A DNA stretch of 64,000 nucleotides from an uncultured Lachnospiraceae bacterium (GTDB lineage: Bacteria > Bacillota > Clostridia > Lachnospirales > Lachnospiraceae), in contig CANPZL010000002.1 in assembly GCA_947589055.1 (NCBI GenBank), positions 1 to 64,000 of the forward strand, in the 5' to 3' direction. The position numbers and the translations under genes are program-made. The notes under the pieces are model-generated. The model did no database searches and was not told where the DNA came from. It saw only the letters and a list, made by a program, of their open reading frames with translations. Each line of letters opens with the position of its first letter. The stretch's first letter is position 1. Of this stretch, positions 25,598 to 36,322 are shown one piece after another.

Positions 25598-25649
25598 GTT
25601 TCATTATAGGATTTAATCAGATTTTATTAGAACCTGCGGGAGAAACGAC

Positions 25650-26768
25650 ATGAAAAAAATCCTTTTCTATATCAAACAGGAACCTGTTTTTATTATTTCC
25701 TTTCTTGCGGCGGTAATCAGCTGCTTTTTTGTACCGCCCAGCCTGGATTACATCGAATATATCGATTTTCGGACGCTGGCACTTCTGTATGCGCTGATGG
25801 TCGTTGTTGCCGGTCTGAACAAAGCCGGTATCTTTACCGCCTTTGCCCATACGCTCTGTCTTCGAGCAAAAAATATCCGTATGATCGGTATGTTATTGAT
25901 ATGTCTTTGTTTTTTCAGTTCCATGCTGATCACAAACGACGTAGCCCTGCTAACCTTTGTTCCTTTCTCCATAATCGTATTAAATATAGCCGGTAACGAT
26001 AACGATCTGCTCCGGATCGTCGTTCTGGAAACCGTAGCCGCCAATCTGGGAAGTATGCTGACACCGGTCGGTAACCCACAGAATCTATATCTGTATTCCT
26101 TCTACAACCTAACGTTTCCCGCTTTCTTAAGTATAACCTTTCCGGTATGGCTGCTCTCTTTTTTCCTGTTGCTTGGAAGCTCTTGTTTCCTTCCAAACAC
26201 ACATTTACCCGCCTTTCCGGAACAAAAGCAGAAGGTAGATACTAAATCCCTTATTATATATCTTTGTTTGTTTATCCTCTGCCTGCTTACCGTTATCCGG
26301 ATCCTTCCATGGCCGATCCTGTTGCTGATCCTGCTTCTGGTTCTTCTGCTTTACGACCGGCATACGCTTATGAAAGCAGACTTTTTCCTTTTATTGACCT
26401 TTGTAGCATTTTTCATTTTTGCAGGAAATCTTTCTAAGATCCCTAAACTTAACAGCCTATTGCAAGCGATGTTATCGGGAAGAGAGTATTGGACGGCGCT
26501 TTTGACCAGTCAGATCATCAGCAATGTGCCAGCAGCGCTTTTACTTTCCAACTTTACGGACAATGCCAGATCCTTGATCATGGGTGTGGATATTGGCGGG
26601 CTTGGGACCCCGATCGCCAGCCTGGCCAGCCTGATCAGTCTGAAGCTGTATTCCCAGACGAAACGTGCTAAGACAGGAAGATATATGTTGGAGTTTATAG
26701 TGATAAGCCTGCTCCTGTTAGTCATTCTTTCCGTTTTTCAGTTGAACATTCCAAACCTCTTTCCATAG
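25650..26768 (+). CDS. ArsB/NhaD/CitM-superfamily permease
   Basis: 372 aa, ten or so membrane helices, shorter than full SLC13 carriers. The family motifs are in the two half-repeats: FFSSMLITNDVALLTFVPF with NLGSMLTPVGNPQNLYLY in the first, and SNVPAALLLSNF with GVDIGGLGTPIASLASLI in the second. These match the anion-permease fold with Asn-Pro loops. The cargo could be an organic acid or inorganic anion and cannot be set from sequence. The start at 25650 follows ACCTGCGGGAG. A terminator follows about 185 nt downstream. Confidence 0.85.
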   Translation: MKKILFYIKQEPVFIISFLAAVISCFFVPPSLDYIEYIDFRTLALLYALMVVVAGLNKAGIFTAFAHTLCLRAKNIRMIGMLLICLCFFSSMLITNDVALLTFVPFSIIVLNIAGNDNDLLRIVVLETVAANLGSMLTPVGNPQNLYLYSFYNLTFPAFLSITFPVWLLSFFLLLGSSCFLPNTHLPAFPEQKQKVDTKSLIIYLCLFILCLLTVIRILPWPILLLILLLVLLLYDRHTLMKADFFLLLTFVAFFIFAGNLSKIPKLNSLLQAMLSGREYWTALLTSQIISNVPAALLLSNFTDNARSLIMGVDIGGLGTPIASLASLISLKLYSQTKRAKTGRYMLEFIVISLLLLVILSVFQLNIPNLFP

Positions 26769-27094
26769 CCGGTTTAACGGATCCATCGAATCTTATAAAT
26801 CAATCTGTTCAAAGTCGTTTATTGCCTGACACATAGAAATTGTGGTCAACCATGCAAAAACCGCTACGCCCGTTACATTCTTTTTCTTTTATCTGTCAAC
26901 AGGTATCCTGCAAACCTGTAACGCCTTTCCTATCCGAGATACACATACAAAAGGCGAAGATACCGGTAAAAGTATCTCCGCCCTGTTTTTTTACTTATTT
27001 TCCTATCCACTTGGTCGGCTGTTTCGTTTTTTCATATTCGGCTGACAAACAAGATCATAAATGCAGCAAGCCGCCTGCGGCGGCTCATAAAGAA
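26769..27094. other. Intergenic stretch between permease and tmRNA
   Basis: 326 nt without a convincing gene. It holds a terminator at 26953-26992 and, just after the tmRNA 3' end, a GC-rich 7-bp hairpin (27070-27087). Short open frames here have no ribosome site or family match. Confidence 0.6.
26953..26992 (+). terminator. Terminator downstream of the permease
   Basis: GGCG-A-AGATAC pairs with GTATCT-C-CGCC across an 8-nt loop and is followed by CTG and seven T. Confidence 0.7.
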
Positions 27095-27439
27095 TGGAGC
27101 TGGCGGGAATCGAACCCGCGTCCGAAGACCCTTCCATTACAGTTTCTCCCATCACAGTCCGCATACATGGATTCCCTCAGACCACTGCCTGCGAACGGGC
27201 TATGGTCTTTGGTAGCTTCATAAATCTTCGACTGCCGCAAAGCTTAAGCAGCCGAGTGCCCCGTATCGATGAAGCCGGTAATCTCAGACTACGGGAAATC
27301 CGAGGCCGACTGCCGCCCTTAGGCAGCTAATGCAAATTTTTCGTCTGCGTTTATATTTAGATTTCCAAGTTTTAATGTGGTCCTGGTCCACAGATGGCTT
27401 CCATAATTTCAAAATCCCCGTCGAAACCAGTACAACCCC
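27095..27439 (-). ncRNA. ssrA: tmRNA (transfer-messenger RNA)
   Basis: About 345 nt. The mature 5' end is GGGGTTGTACTGGTTTCGAC and the 3' end reads GGTTCGATTCCCGCCAGCTC plus CA, and the 7-bp acceptor stem pairs with one G-U on each side of the middle. CCA is not encoded (TTC follows the discriminator A). The tag frame is GCA GAC GAA AAA TTT GCA TTA GCT GCC TAA, giving ADEKFALAA after the alanine from the tmRNA itself. It rescues stalled ribosomes with SmpB, whose gene lies close upstream. RNase R, also nearby, degrades the released mRNA. Confidence 0.95.
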
Positions 27440-27513
27440 GAATGTTTAAAAAGAATACATTTTTATCCAGATTGCATGGTACAGACGAATGTTTGATCTT
27501 GTATTCTAATCCA

Positions 27514-27542
27514 ATGATATGCTATCTTTATACATTTGTCAA
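27514..27542 (-). promoter_or_regulatory. Promoter of the tmRNA precursor
   Basis: On the minus strand TTGACA (27537-27542), a 17-nt spacer and TATCAT (27514-27519). Transcription would begin about 70 nt before the mature 5' end, so a 5' leader must be removed. Confidence 0.65.
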
Positions 27543-27612
27543 TCCAGACCCGGCAGCTTTCATTTCAGTCAGAGTTTTCTTTTCCATTCCGGCGAATCGC
27601 TTTCTGGGAAAT

Positions 27613-27888
27613 TTACTCCTGCTGTTGATCGGATTCCTGTATCTGACGGTTGATTTCCTGTAAAAACTCGTCATCGTAACCGGTTCCGCTCTGCTGATTG
27701 ACTGCGTCGCCCTTCTTTTCCTGGTAGGTGGGATACAGCACATATTTTCCAAGCAGGAAACCAAGCCCACCCCCGAAAACAAGACAGCCGGCAACGATCC
27801 AAACCATCTGGATCATGCCTTTCTTTTTCTGCTTATTCTTTCGTTTCTTCTTATCCGCCTTATGCCGGTCAACCTTCTTTTGACTCAT
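27613..27888 (-). CDS. Small basic membrane protein between smpB and ssrA
   Basis: 91 aa. A highly basic N-terminus (RHKADKKKRKNKQKKKG) precedes one hydrophobic helix at about residues 26-48 (MVWIVAGCLVFGGGLGFLLG) and a short polar tail. The ATG at 27888 has AAAGGAG 7 nt upstream; an earlier ATG has none. It lies 29 nt after smpB and before the tmRNA promoter. No family recognised. Positively charged inside face could touch RNA or ribosomes, which is inference. Confidence 0.65.
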   Translation of the reverse strand: MSQKKVDRHKADKKKRKNKQKKKGMIQMVWIVAGCLVFGGGLGFLLGKYVLYPTYQEKKGDAVNQQSGTGYDDEFLQEINRQIQESDQQQE

Positions 27889-27917
27889 TTTATACTCCTT
27901 TCCGTTTTCCATAACGA

Positions 27918-28388
27918 TTATTGCAGGTTACGAATCTTAAACTCTTTTTCCGCTTCACGCTTCTGATCCTTCTTGGCAATATCCTGCCGCTTGTCATATA
28001 GCTTCTTTCCTCTTGCCAGTCCGATTTCTACCTTTACCAGACTATCTTTAAAATATACCCGAAGCGGAACGATCGTATATCCTTTTTCCTTTGACTGTCC
28101 CATCAGCCGCTGGATCTCCGATTTGTGCAGCAGCAGTTTTCTGGTACGCAGAGGATCCTTGTTAAAAATGTTTCCCTTTTCATAAGGACTGATATGCATC
28201 TGATATATATATATTTCACCATCTTCAATTCCTACATAAGATTCCTTAATACTGCAATGTCCCATACGAAGTGCCTTTACCTCCGTTCCGGCTAATGCAA
28301 TGCCCGCCTCGTAGGTATCCTCGATAAAATAGTCAAAATAAGCCTTTTTGTTATTTGCGATCAATCGGCTTCCCTTTGCCTTTGCCAT
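27918..28388 (-). CDS. smpB: SsrA-binding protein SmpB
   Basis: 156 aa. SmpB binds tmRNA and enters the decoding centre of stalled ribosomes. Family motifs are present: [39 protein letters not shown], and the C-terminal [19 protein letters not shown], whose helix enters the mRNA channel. It overlaps the 3' end of rnr by 38 nt in another frame; GGAGGGAAG before its ATG lies inside rnr. The tmRNA gene follows on the same strand. Confidence 0.97.
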   Translation of the reverse strand: MAKAKGSRLIANNKKAYFDYFIEDTYEAGIALAGTEVKALRMGHCSIKESYVGIEDGEIYIYQMHISPYEKGNIFNKDPLRTRKLLLHKSEIQRLMGQSKEKGYTIVPLRVYFKDSLVKVEIGLARGKKLYDKRQDIAKKDQKREAEKEFKIRNLQ

Positions 28389-30552
28389 TTGCTTCCCTCC
28401 TGCTCCCGCCGCCTTCTTCCGGCTCCGGCACTATTACAAAATCAATCGTCTTTAAAATCGGATCTGCCGCCTTTACCATAACGGAAACCTTCTGCCCCAA
28501 TGTATATACCGTTCCGGTTTCTTGCCCTATCATAGCATATTTTTCCTCATTATAACAGTAATAATCATCTTCCAGATTCGTCACATGAACCAATCCCTCT
28601 ATGGTATTTGACAGTTCTACGAACATTCCCCATGCATGGATACCGGAAATCACACCGGTATAGCACTCTCCGATTCGTTTGGACATATACTGAACCTTTT
28701 TTAATTTTTCAACCTCACGCTCCGCTTCATCTGCCCGACGTTCCAGTTTTGAGCAATCCTCCGCAAGTCCCGGCAGCAGCCGCTCATAATGGGCGATCCG
28801 TTTTGCATTCAGATTCCCATGCAGATTTTCTTTTATGATACGATGAATCTGCAAGTCCGGATACCGTCGGATCGGTGAAGTGAAGTGGCAGTAATACTGC
28901 GTAGACAATCCAAAATGCCCGGTGCAGACCGTTGTATACCTGGCCTGCTTCATGGAACGAAGGGTCAGTCGGCTAATCATAGCTTCCTCCGGTGTACCGG
29001 CAATCCGTCCAAGCAGCTTTTGAAATTCCTTAGGATGCATATGTTCGGTTCCTGCCTTAAAATAGTATCCGAAGTTGGAAATAAGAATACGAAGTCCTTT
29101 GATCTTTTCTTCGTCCGGCGCTTCATGGGTACGATAGACAAAGGGAAGCTCCTGCCAGAAATAATCCTCCGCTACCGTTTCATTTGCGATCAGCATAAAG
29201 TCTTCAATGATCTTATGCGCCGCCAGTCGCTCATAGGCACGAATCTCCACAGGCATACCCTTTTTATCTAAGATAATCTGGGACTCCGGAAAATCAAAAT
29301 CAATGGATCCCCGCTTGTCCCTCCTGCTCCGCAGCAGCTCTGCCAGCTCCTGCATGGCGTTCAGCATTGGAAGAAAGTCTCTGTACTCCTCCATCGCTTT
29401 TTCATCCTGATCTACCAAAACCTGATTAACCTTCGTATAAGACATTCTTTTGTCTACCCGAATAACCGATTCCGCAATCTCATGCTTTACTACTCTACCC
29501 TTTTCATCAAGTTCCATGATACAGCTTAAGGTTAAACGATCCTCTCCCTGATTCAAAGAGCAGATTCCATTAGACAGCTTATGGGGAAGCATCGGTATCA
29601 CCCGGTCTACCAGATAAACACTGGTTCCCCGACGAATCGCTTCCTTGTCAAGAGGCGAATACTCCGTTACATAATGGGAAACGTCCGCAATATGGACCCC
29701 AAGTTCATAGCCTTTGTCCAGCCGGCGCAGGGTAATCGCATCGTCCAGATCCTTCGCATCTTCTCCATCAATGGTTACGGTCTGCCAAGTCCGTAAATCT
29801 TTCCTTCCTGCCACTGCCGTACCATCGACCGTATCTGGCAGACGTTCTGCCTGTCGAAGCACTATATCGTCAAATTCAACCGGAAGCTCATAGGTGCGTA
29901 CCACAGATAATACATCCGTTGCAGGATCATTGATATGCCCTAAGATTTCCGTTATCCTTCCTTCCGGATTCTTATTCCCGCTTCCATAATCCGTTATCCG
30001 AACGACTACCTTATTTCCTTTCACCGCACCCTTCGTCCATGCTCCCGGTACATAAATATCCTGCTGGAACTTCTGATTATCCGGCACGACGAACCCAAAT
30101 CCTTTTCCGGGTTCAAAGGTTCCTACCAGCTCTTGAATCCCATGTGAAAGGATCCGGACGATCTCGCCTTCCCGCCGTTTCCCTGCCTGTGCTTCCGGAT
30201 TCGTTATCCGCATCAGGACGGCATCCATATGTTTAGCACCGTTGCATTGCTTCTCCGGAATAAAATAATCCTCCGTTTCCCCTTCTACCGTCACAAATCC
30301 AAAGCCTCTGCTGTTTCCCGTGAAAGTACCGCATACCATCTGCGGTTCCAGCTTTTGAAATTTTCCTCTGGGCGTTTTCATAATAACACCCTCTTGGACC
30401 AGTTCATTCAGAATCCGGGAAAGGATCGGACGTTCATCCTGTGTGATCTGAAAGAAATATGCCAATTCCTTATATTTCATTGGCTTATAATCGGAACGGA
30501 ATATAAATTCCCGTATCTTTTCTTTTTGCTCCTGGTATAACTGTTCGCTCAT
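28351..30552 (-). CDS. rnr: Ribonuclease R
   Basis: About 733 aa. RNase R is a processive 3'-5' exonuclease that can unwind structured RNA and works with tmRNA-SmpB. Domains in order: N-terminal winged helix ([12 protein letters not shown]), cold-shock domains ([20 protein letters not shown] and [11 protein letters not shown]), the RNB catalytic domain with metal Asp residues in [17 protein letters not shown], an S1 domain ([20 protein letters not shown]) and a basic tail. The start at 30552 has GGAGGAAG; an upstream frame start at 30582 does not. A hairpin separates it from secG. Confidence 0.96.
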   Translation of the reverse strand: MSEQLYQEQKEKIREFIFRSDYKPMKYKELAYFFQITQDERPILSRILNELVQEGVIMKTPRGKFQKLEPQMVCGTFTGNSRGFGFVTVEGETEDYFIPEKQCNGAKHMDAVLMRITNPEAQAGKRREGEIVRILSHGIQELVGTFEPGKGFGFVVPDNQKFQQDIYVPGAWTKGAVKGNKVVVRITDYGSGNKNPEGRITEILGHINDPATDVLSVVRTYELPVEFDDIVLRQAERLPDTVDGTAVAGRKDLRTWQTVTIDGEDAKDLDDAITLRRLDKGYELGVHIADVSHYVTEYSPLDKEAIRRGTSVYLVDRVIPMLPHKLSNGICSLNQGEDRLTLSCIMELDEKGRVVKHEIAESVIRVDKRMSYTKVNQVLVDQDEKAMEEYRDFLPMLNAMQELAELLRSRRDKRGSIDFDFPESQIILDKKGMPVEIRAYERLAAHKIIEDFMLIANETVAEDYFWQELPFVYRTHEAPDEEKIKGLRILISNFGYYFKAGTEHMHPKEFQKLLGRIAGTPEEAMISRLTLRSMKQARYTTVCTGHFGLSTQYYCHFTSPIRRYPDLQIHRIIKENLHGNLNAKRIAHYERLLPGLAEDCSKLERRADEAEREVEKLKKVQYMSKRIGECYTGVISGIHAWGMFVELSNTIEGLVHVTNLEDDYYCYNEEKYAMIGQETGTVYTLGQKVSVMVKAADPILKTIDFVIVPEPEEGGGSRREANGKGKGKPIDRK

Positions 30553-30569
30553 TCTTCCTCCAAAAAATG

Positions 30570-30595
30570 AAAGCTGCCGCATATGCGACAGCTTT
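30570..30595 (-). terminator. Hairpin between secG and rnr
   Basis: A near-perfect palindrome (12-bp arms AAAGCTGTCGCA/TGCGGCAGCTTT on the minus strand) followed by CATTTTTT. It may end the secG transcript partly, with rnr reached by read-through. Confidence 0.6.
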
Positions 30596-30609
30596 TTATC
30601 TATGATTGA

Positions 30610-30840
30610 TTAAACAATCCCTAATCCTAATACTAAGGCCAGAACAAAGAACAAAACAGCAAGTACCGTAGTGACGGTTACCAGTACGGATTCCTTTGAA
30701 CGCCCTTTATTCTTACTCCAATAGGTCTCTGACCCACCGATGGAGCTTGATAACCCATTATTTTTGCCTTCCTGCATTAAAACGAGAACTGCCATAACGA
30801 CTGAAATCACTAAAAATATAATTGTAAGTGCAAGGTTCAT
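30610..30840 (-). CDS. secG: Preprotein translocase subunit SecG
   Basis: 76 aa. SecG is the small third subunit of the SecYEG channel. Two hydrophobic helices (about 4-24 and 52-75) flank the conserved loop VLMQEGKNNGLSSSIGGSET, which is typical. The gene order eno-secG-rnr-smpB is common in Firmicutes. A good promoter lies upstream at 30876-30904. Confidence 0.95.
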   Translation of the reverse strand: MNLALTIIFLVISVVMAVLVLMQEGKNNGLSSSIGGSETYWSKNKGRSKESVLVTVTTVLAVLFFVLALVLGLGIV

Positions 30841-30875
30841 ATCTACACCTCCGTTCTAAAACTCAACTAGAGATG

Positions 30876-30904
30876 ATTTTAACACAGGGATTTATGAAAT
30901 TCAA
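30876..30904 (-). promoter_or_regulatory. Promoter of secG
   Basis: On the minus strand TTGAAT (30899-30904), a 17-nt spacer and TAAAAT (30876-30881), 36 nt before the start codon. Confidence 0.6.
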
Positions 30905-30934
30905 GCAATTTTTCTTACTATTAAGAATTTTGTC

Positions 30935-32233
<1,299 letters not shown>

Positions 32234-32410
32234 CTAGAACAATCGTTTTTATTAGTAAGTATGCACAGATATGCGAGAGATTATACGTATTTTCGTGCAT
32301 CTTCTGATAAGAAGCAAATTGTTTAGCAGTGTGAATCTTTGGATTCAGAAAAACCAGTGCCACAGTTATAAAGATAAGCGGACCTGCGATAATGACTATT
32401 GGCAGCGTTC

Positions 32411-33976
32411 TTAATTTTTAGCCGCTGTATCCTTTGGAATCAGCAGGGATTTTCCCGTCATTTCTTTCGGCTGCGGCAGACCCATGATCTCCAATAGCGT
32501 AGGTGCAATATCCGCCAGACAACCGCCTTCCCGCAGGGTATATCCATCATCATAATTTACCAGAATAAACGGAACCGGATTCGTCGTATGTGCAGTATGC
32601 GGAGCTCCTGTCTCATAATCAATCATCTTTTCAGCATTTCCATGATCTGCACAGATAAAGAGAACGCCGCCCGCTTCTTTTACTGCTTCTACAGCTGCGC
32701 CTACGCACTGGTCCACCCGTTCTACTGCTTTGATGGCAGCGGGGATAACGCCGGTATGTCCTACCATATCCGGATTTGCAAAATTTATGATAATCACATC
32801 ATACGCTCCGGATTTTATGGCATCAACCAGATTGACGCCTACCTCCGGCGCACTCATTTCCGGCTGTAGGTCATAGGTAGCAACCGCCGGAGATTTTACC
32901 AGCGTACGGCTCTCATTTTTATTCGGCTCCTCTACGCCACCGTTAAAGAAAAAGGTAACATGCGCATATTTTTCCGTTTCTGCCAGCCGCAGCTGTGTCT
33001 TTCCCATAGCCGCCAGATATTCGCCGAAGGTATTCGTAACCGTTTCTTTCTTGAAGGCTACATACTTGTTTCCAATGGTTTCATCATAATCCGTAAAGCA
33101 GACATAGGTCAGGGGAATCCTTCCGTTCCGGCGCTCGAATCCCGTAAACTCATCATCACAAAATGCTCTGGTGATCTCTCTGGCACGATCCGGACGGAAA
33201 TTAAAGAAGATAACCGAATCATTCGGTTTTACCAATGATACCGGCTTACCATTTTCATCTACAAGTACAGTGGGAAGCACAAATTCATCAGTTATATCCT
33301 TGGCATAGGAATCCTCCATTGCCTGAACCGCATCGGTAGCAGTCTCACCTTCCCCATAGACAAGGGAAGCGTATGCCTTTTCGACCCGATCCCACCGATT
33401 ATCCCGATCCATAGCATAATAACGTCCGGATAGGGAAGCGATCTTTCCGACACCGATTTCTTTCATTTTCTGCTCCAGTTCAGCCACAAAATCCTTTCCG
33501 GAAGCCGGCGGCGTATCACGACCGTCAAAAAACGGATGCACATAAACGTTTTCTACGCCCTGACGCTTACAAAGCTCCAAAAGACCATATAAATGGGTAT
33601 TATGACTGTGTACACCGCCATCGGATAGCAGTCCCCATAAATGAAGATCCGAATGGTTCTTTTTCACATTATTGATCGCACGAAGCAGTTCTTCATTCTC
33701 AAAAAAGTCCCCGTCTTCAATGGATTTCGTGATACGGGTCAATTCCTGATAAACGATACGTCCTGCACCGATATTCAAGTGTCCCACCTCGGAATTACCC
33801 ATCTGTCCATCGGGAAGTCCTACCGCCAGACCGGAAGCATTTCCTTTTACAAAGGGACATTCCTTCATCAATTTGTCCATGACCGGGGTATTCGCCTGTG
33901 CTATGGCATTTCCTTCTACCCTGTCATTTAACCCATAACCGTCAAGCACCATTAGTACAACTGGTTTCCTACTCAT
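32411..33976 (-). CDS. gpmI: Phosphoglycerate mutase, cofactor-independent (iPGM)
   Basis: 521 aa. iPGM interconverts 3- and 2-phosphoglycerate using two Mn2+ ions and a phosphoserine. The catalytic Ser62 lies in GLPDGQMGNSEVGHLNIGAG. Other family parts are VLMVLDGYGLNDR, FDGRDTPPASG, FFNFRPDRAREI, DMVGHTG and ADHGNAEKM. The ATG at 33976 has AAAGGAG 8 nt upstream; an open frame reaches 34066 but is not needed. A good promoter is at 34029-34057. It is followed by eno. Confidence 0.98.
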   Translation of the reverse strand: MSRKPVVLMVLDGYGLNDRVEGNAIAQANTPVMDKLMKECPFVKGNASGLAVGLPDGQMGNSEVGHLNIGAGRIVYQELTRITKSIEDGDFFENEELLRAINNVKKNHSDLHLWGLLSDGGVHSHNTHLYGLLELCKRQGVENVYVHPFFDGRDTPPASGKDFVAELEQKMKEIGVGKIASLSGRYYAMDRDNRWDRVEKAYASLVYGEGETATDAVQAMEDSYAKDITDEFVLPTVLVDENGKPVSLVKPNDSVIFFNFRPDRAREITRAFCDDEFTGFERRNGRIPLTYVCFTDYDETIGNKYVAFKKETVTNTFGEYLAAMGKTQLRLAETEKYAHVTFFFNGGVEEPNKNESRTLVKSPAVATYDLQPEMSAPEVGVNLVDAIKSGAYDVIIINFANPDMVGHTGVIPAAIKAVERVDQCVGAAVEAVKEAGGVLFICADHGNAEKMIDYETGAPHTAHTTNPVPFILVNYDDGYTLREGGCLADIAPTLLEIMGLPQPKEMTGKSLLIPKDTAAKN

Positions 33977-34028
33977 CTTTCTATCTCCTTTGAATCCATT
34001 TTGTAAAACGATTGATTTCACTTGTTTT

Positions 34029-34057
34029 ATCTTAGCATATTCATTCCCTGCCTTCAA
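34029..34057 (-). promoter_or_regulatory. Promoter of gpmI
   Basis: On the minus strand TTGAAG (34052-34057), a 17-nt spacer and TAAGAT (34029-34034) preceded by TGC, so also an extended -10. Confidence 0.65.
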
Positions 34058-34135
34058 GATTTTCATTCAAAACTTAAGGGAATACGCCTTCGATATTCCA
34101 CAGGTTTAAGGATAGTAGAATCCCTTTCATCGTGG

Positions 34136-34141
34136 TATAAT
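34136..34141 (+). promoter_or_regulatory. Extended -10 promoter of the NlpC/P60-like lipoprotein
   Basis: TGGTATAAT on the plus strand, 75 nt before the start codon at 34217; -35 is weak. Confidence 0.5.
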
Positions 34142-34216
34142 AACAAAAAACGTACCGATGATGCTGCGCAGGTGCCGGCAATCAGACAAACAAAATCCAA
34201 GAAAAGAGAATCGGAA

Positions 34217-35431
34217 ATGAAACATAAGCATTTTTTATTCTATACTATCGTCATTATCTTCGCCTGCTCCGGCTGTTTACAGCAAAATGCTCCGGAGCCT
34301 TCCACTGTGAACGAAGCAACAGCAGTCACCGAAACAGATACGGTGCCTCCCGTCGTAACCTTAAAGCAACGCTATGTTCTGACCAGTGACCTTTCTAACT
34401 GCCCGCCGGAAAGTATTGTTTCAGAAATCGAGGACACCGATACCTGTACCCTTGCTTTTACCCGGTTTGAACGAACCGGAGATCTGTATACTTTAGAAAC
34501 CACCTCTTTAGAGGATCTTACCAATGGCATTTCCCTCCCCTGTGACCAGGAACAACTGCAAACACTGGGGTCAGAAACGATTCCCACAGAGGCTGGTATT
34601 TATCGTATGGTTTTATCGGCAACAGATGCACATGGCAATTCCCGTCTGGAAGAAGTCTGTCTGATTCTGGATCCGGAACGGCTGCTGAAAGGAGATCCGG
34701 AAAACATCGGAAAGGAACTTCCCGGACCGGCTACTGTAAAAGCAATGCTTTCTGCCGCTGTCAAGCCTGCGGGAGCATGCCTGTATGTATGGGGCGGCGG
34801 CTGGAATGAGGAGGATACTGCCGCCGGTATCGAAGCCATGACGCTGGATGTCAGCCCCAGATGGTATGAATTCTTCTGTGAAAATGACAGCGGCTATCAA
34901 TACGAACGGACACGGTATCAGATACACGATGGTCTTGATTGCAGCGGCTTTGTCGGTTATGTTACATATCAGATTTTTGGAGATGCCTATAGCGACACCG
35001 GATATGTCTATAAAGCCGGTCAGATTCCCTACACCTATCAGGAGCTGTTCGGAGGGGAATTTCATGAGAGCTGGGAGGTATCGGATTACCGCCCCTGTGA
35101 CATCATGGGAAAAAACGGTCATGTATATCTGGTGATCGGAGAATGCGATGACGGAAGCGTTCTATTTGTCCATGCTTCACCGCCAGCTGTATCCCTATGC
35201 GGAACTCCAACTCCGGCAGGCAGCATGTCCAGTCAGGCAATCGCACTGGCAAAACAGTATATGTCAGCGTACAGAAGCGAATGCTACAACCGGTATGATA
35301 CCTGTTACCGAGATGGCAGCTTTCTTACCGACTATTATCAATTTCGATGGGATTCCTCTGTTCTTACCGACCCGGACGGATACCGGGAAATGTCAGTAGA
35401 AGAAATTCTGGCAGATTTGTTTCAGGAATGA
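34217..35431 (+). CDS. Lipoprotein with C-terminal NlpC/P60-like cysteine peptidase domain
   Basis: 404 aa. The signal peptide FLFYTIVIIFACSGC has a lipobox with Cys at residue 18. Residues about 45-165 look like a beta-rich cadherin/DUF5011-type domain (AGIYRMVLSATDAHGNSRLE). The C-terminal domain has an NlpC/P60 pattern: GLDCSGFVGYVTYQIFG with Cys242, and NGHVYLVIGECDDGSVLFVH with His302. Such enzymes cut peptidoglycan stem peptides. VWGGGW precedes the Cys as expected. An upstream frame reaches 34022 but the ATG at 34217 gives the signal peptide. It lies alone on the plus strand between tpiA and gpmI. Confidence 0.82.
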   Translation: MKHKHFLFYTIVIIFACSGCLQQNAPEPSTVNEATAVTETDTVPPVVTLKQRYVLTSDLSNCPPESIVSEIEDTDTCTLAFTRFERTGDLYTLETTSLEDLTNGISLPCDQEQLQTLGSETIPTEAGIYRMVLSATDAHGNSRLEEVCLILDPERLLKGDPENIGKELPGPATVKAMLSAAVKPAGACLYVWGGGWNEEDTAAGIEAMTLDVSPRWYEFFCENDSGYQYERTRYQIHDGLDCSGFVGYVTYQIFGDAYSDTGYVYKAGQIPYTYQELFGGEFHESWEVSDYRPCDIMGKNGHVYLVIGECDDGSVLFVHASPPAVSLCGTPTPAGSMSSQAIALAKQYMSAYRSECYNRYDTCYRDGSFLTDYYQFRWDSSVLTDPDGYREMSVEEILADLFQE

Positions 35432-35450
35432 CAATTCACAGGCTAACAAC

Positions 35451-35502
35451 AAAAAACACTCCCTTTCTGACGTATTTTCTATCAAAAAGGAAGTGTTTTT
35501 TT
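35451..35502. terminator. Bidirectional terminator between the lipoprotein gene and tpiA
   Basis: AAACACT and CCTTTT arms pair across an 18-nt loop with runs of six or more A/T on both sides, so it can end both converging transcripts. Confidence 0.75.
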
Positions 35503-35518
35503 ACGGATTCTTCCGTGT

Positions 35519-36271
35519 TTATTTGTTATAGTTTACGATTTTGCCAAACTCCGGCTTAAGCGATGCACCGCCAACCAAACCGCCATCAATATCCGGTTTT
35601 GCAAGAAGCTCTGCTGCATTTCCCGCATTCATAGAACCGCCATACTGGATACGGATCGCATCTGCGGTAGCCGCATCATAGATTTCGCCGATCACCTGAC
35701 GAATCGCTGCACAAACCTCTTCCGCCTGATCGGACGTCGCAGTTTTTCCAGTGCCGATTGCCCAGATAGGCTCATATGCGATGACCGCTTCCTTTGCCTG
35801 ATCCGCAGTTACATCTAAAAATGCAATCTTGATCTGCTGACGGATCCAGTCGATAGTAATTCCCTGCTCTCTTTGTGTTAAGGATTCCCCACAGCAGATG
35901 ATCGGGGTAATGCCATGCTCAAACGCCTTTAAGACCTTCTTATTAACCGTTTCATCTGTCTCGGCAAAATACTCTCTCCGTTCGGAATGTCCGATGATAA
36001 CATATTGAACGCCTAAGTCCGTCAACATATTGGGAGCGATTTCTCCGGTATAAGCACCGCTCTCCTGAAAATACATATTTTCCGCACCAATCTTAATATT
36101 ACTTCCCTTTACCGCCTCGATTGCCGCCGGTATATCGATTGCCGGTACGCAAAATACTACATCAACTTCATCATTTGCTACCAACGGTTTTAATTCATTG
36201 ATTAACGCAACTGCCTCACTGGGCGTTTTATTCATTTTCCAGTTGCCAGCAATAATTTTTTTTCTTGCCAT
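35519..36271 (-). CDS. tpiA: Triosephosphate isomerase
   Basis: 250 aa TIM barrel. It interconverts dihydroxyacetone phosphate and glyceraldehyde 3-phosphate. Catalytic residues are visible: Lys12 in AGNWKMNKT, His95 in [11 protein letters not shown] and Glu167 in [12 protein letters not shown]. The open frame reaches 36319, but AAGGAGAAG lies just before the ATG at 36271. It follows a DUF3592 gene that separates it from pgk. Confidence 0.98.
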   Translation of the reverse strand: MARKKIIAGNWKMNKTPSEAVALINELKPLVANDEVDVVFCVPAIDIPAAIEAVKGSNIKIGAENMYFQESGAYTGEIAPNMLTDLGVQYVIIGHSERREYFAETDETVNKKVLKAFEHGITPIICCGESLTQREQGITIDWIRQQIKIAFLDVTADQAKEAVIAYEPIWAIGTGKTATSDQAEEVCAAIRQVIGEIYDAATADAIRIQYGGSMNAGNAAELLAKPDIDGGLVGGASLKPEFGKIVNYNK

Positions 36272-36322
36272 GATCTTCTCCTTCCTTTTGTGCTTTCGTC
36301 CAACTGTGTTCGTCCGCATATT

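Noticed and set aside
26842-27045. 67-aa frame in the permease-tmRNA gap
   Set aside because: No ribosome site, runs through the terminator, Phe-rich and unlike a real protein.
27439-27500. AAACATTCG occurs twice near the tmRNA 5' end
   Set aside because: Nine bases in AT-rich sequence, and no further structure; likely chance.
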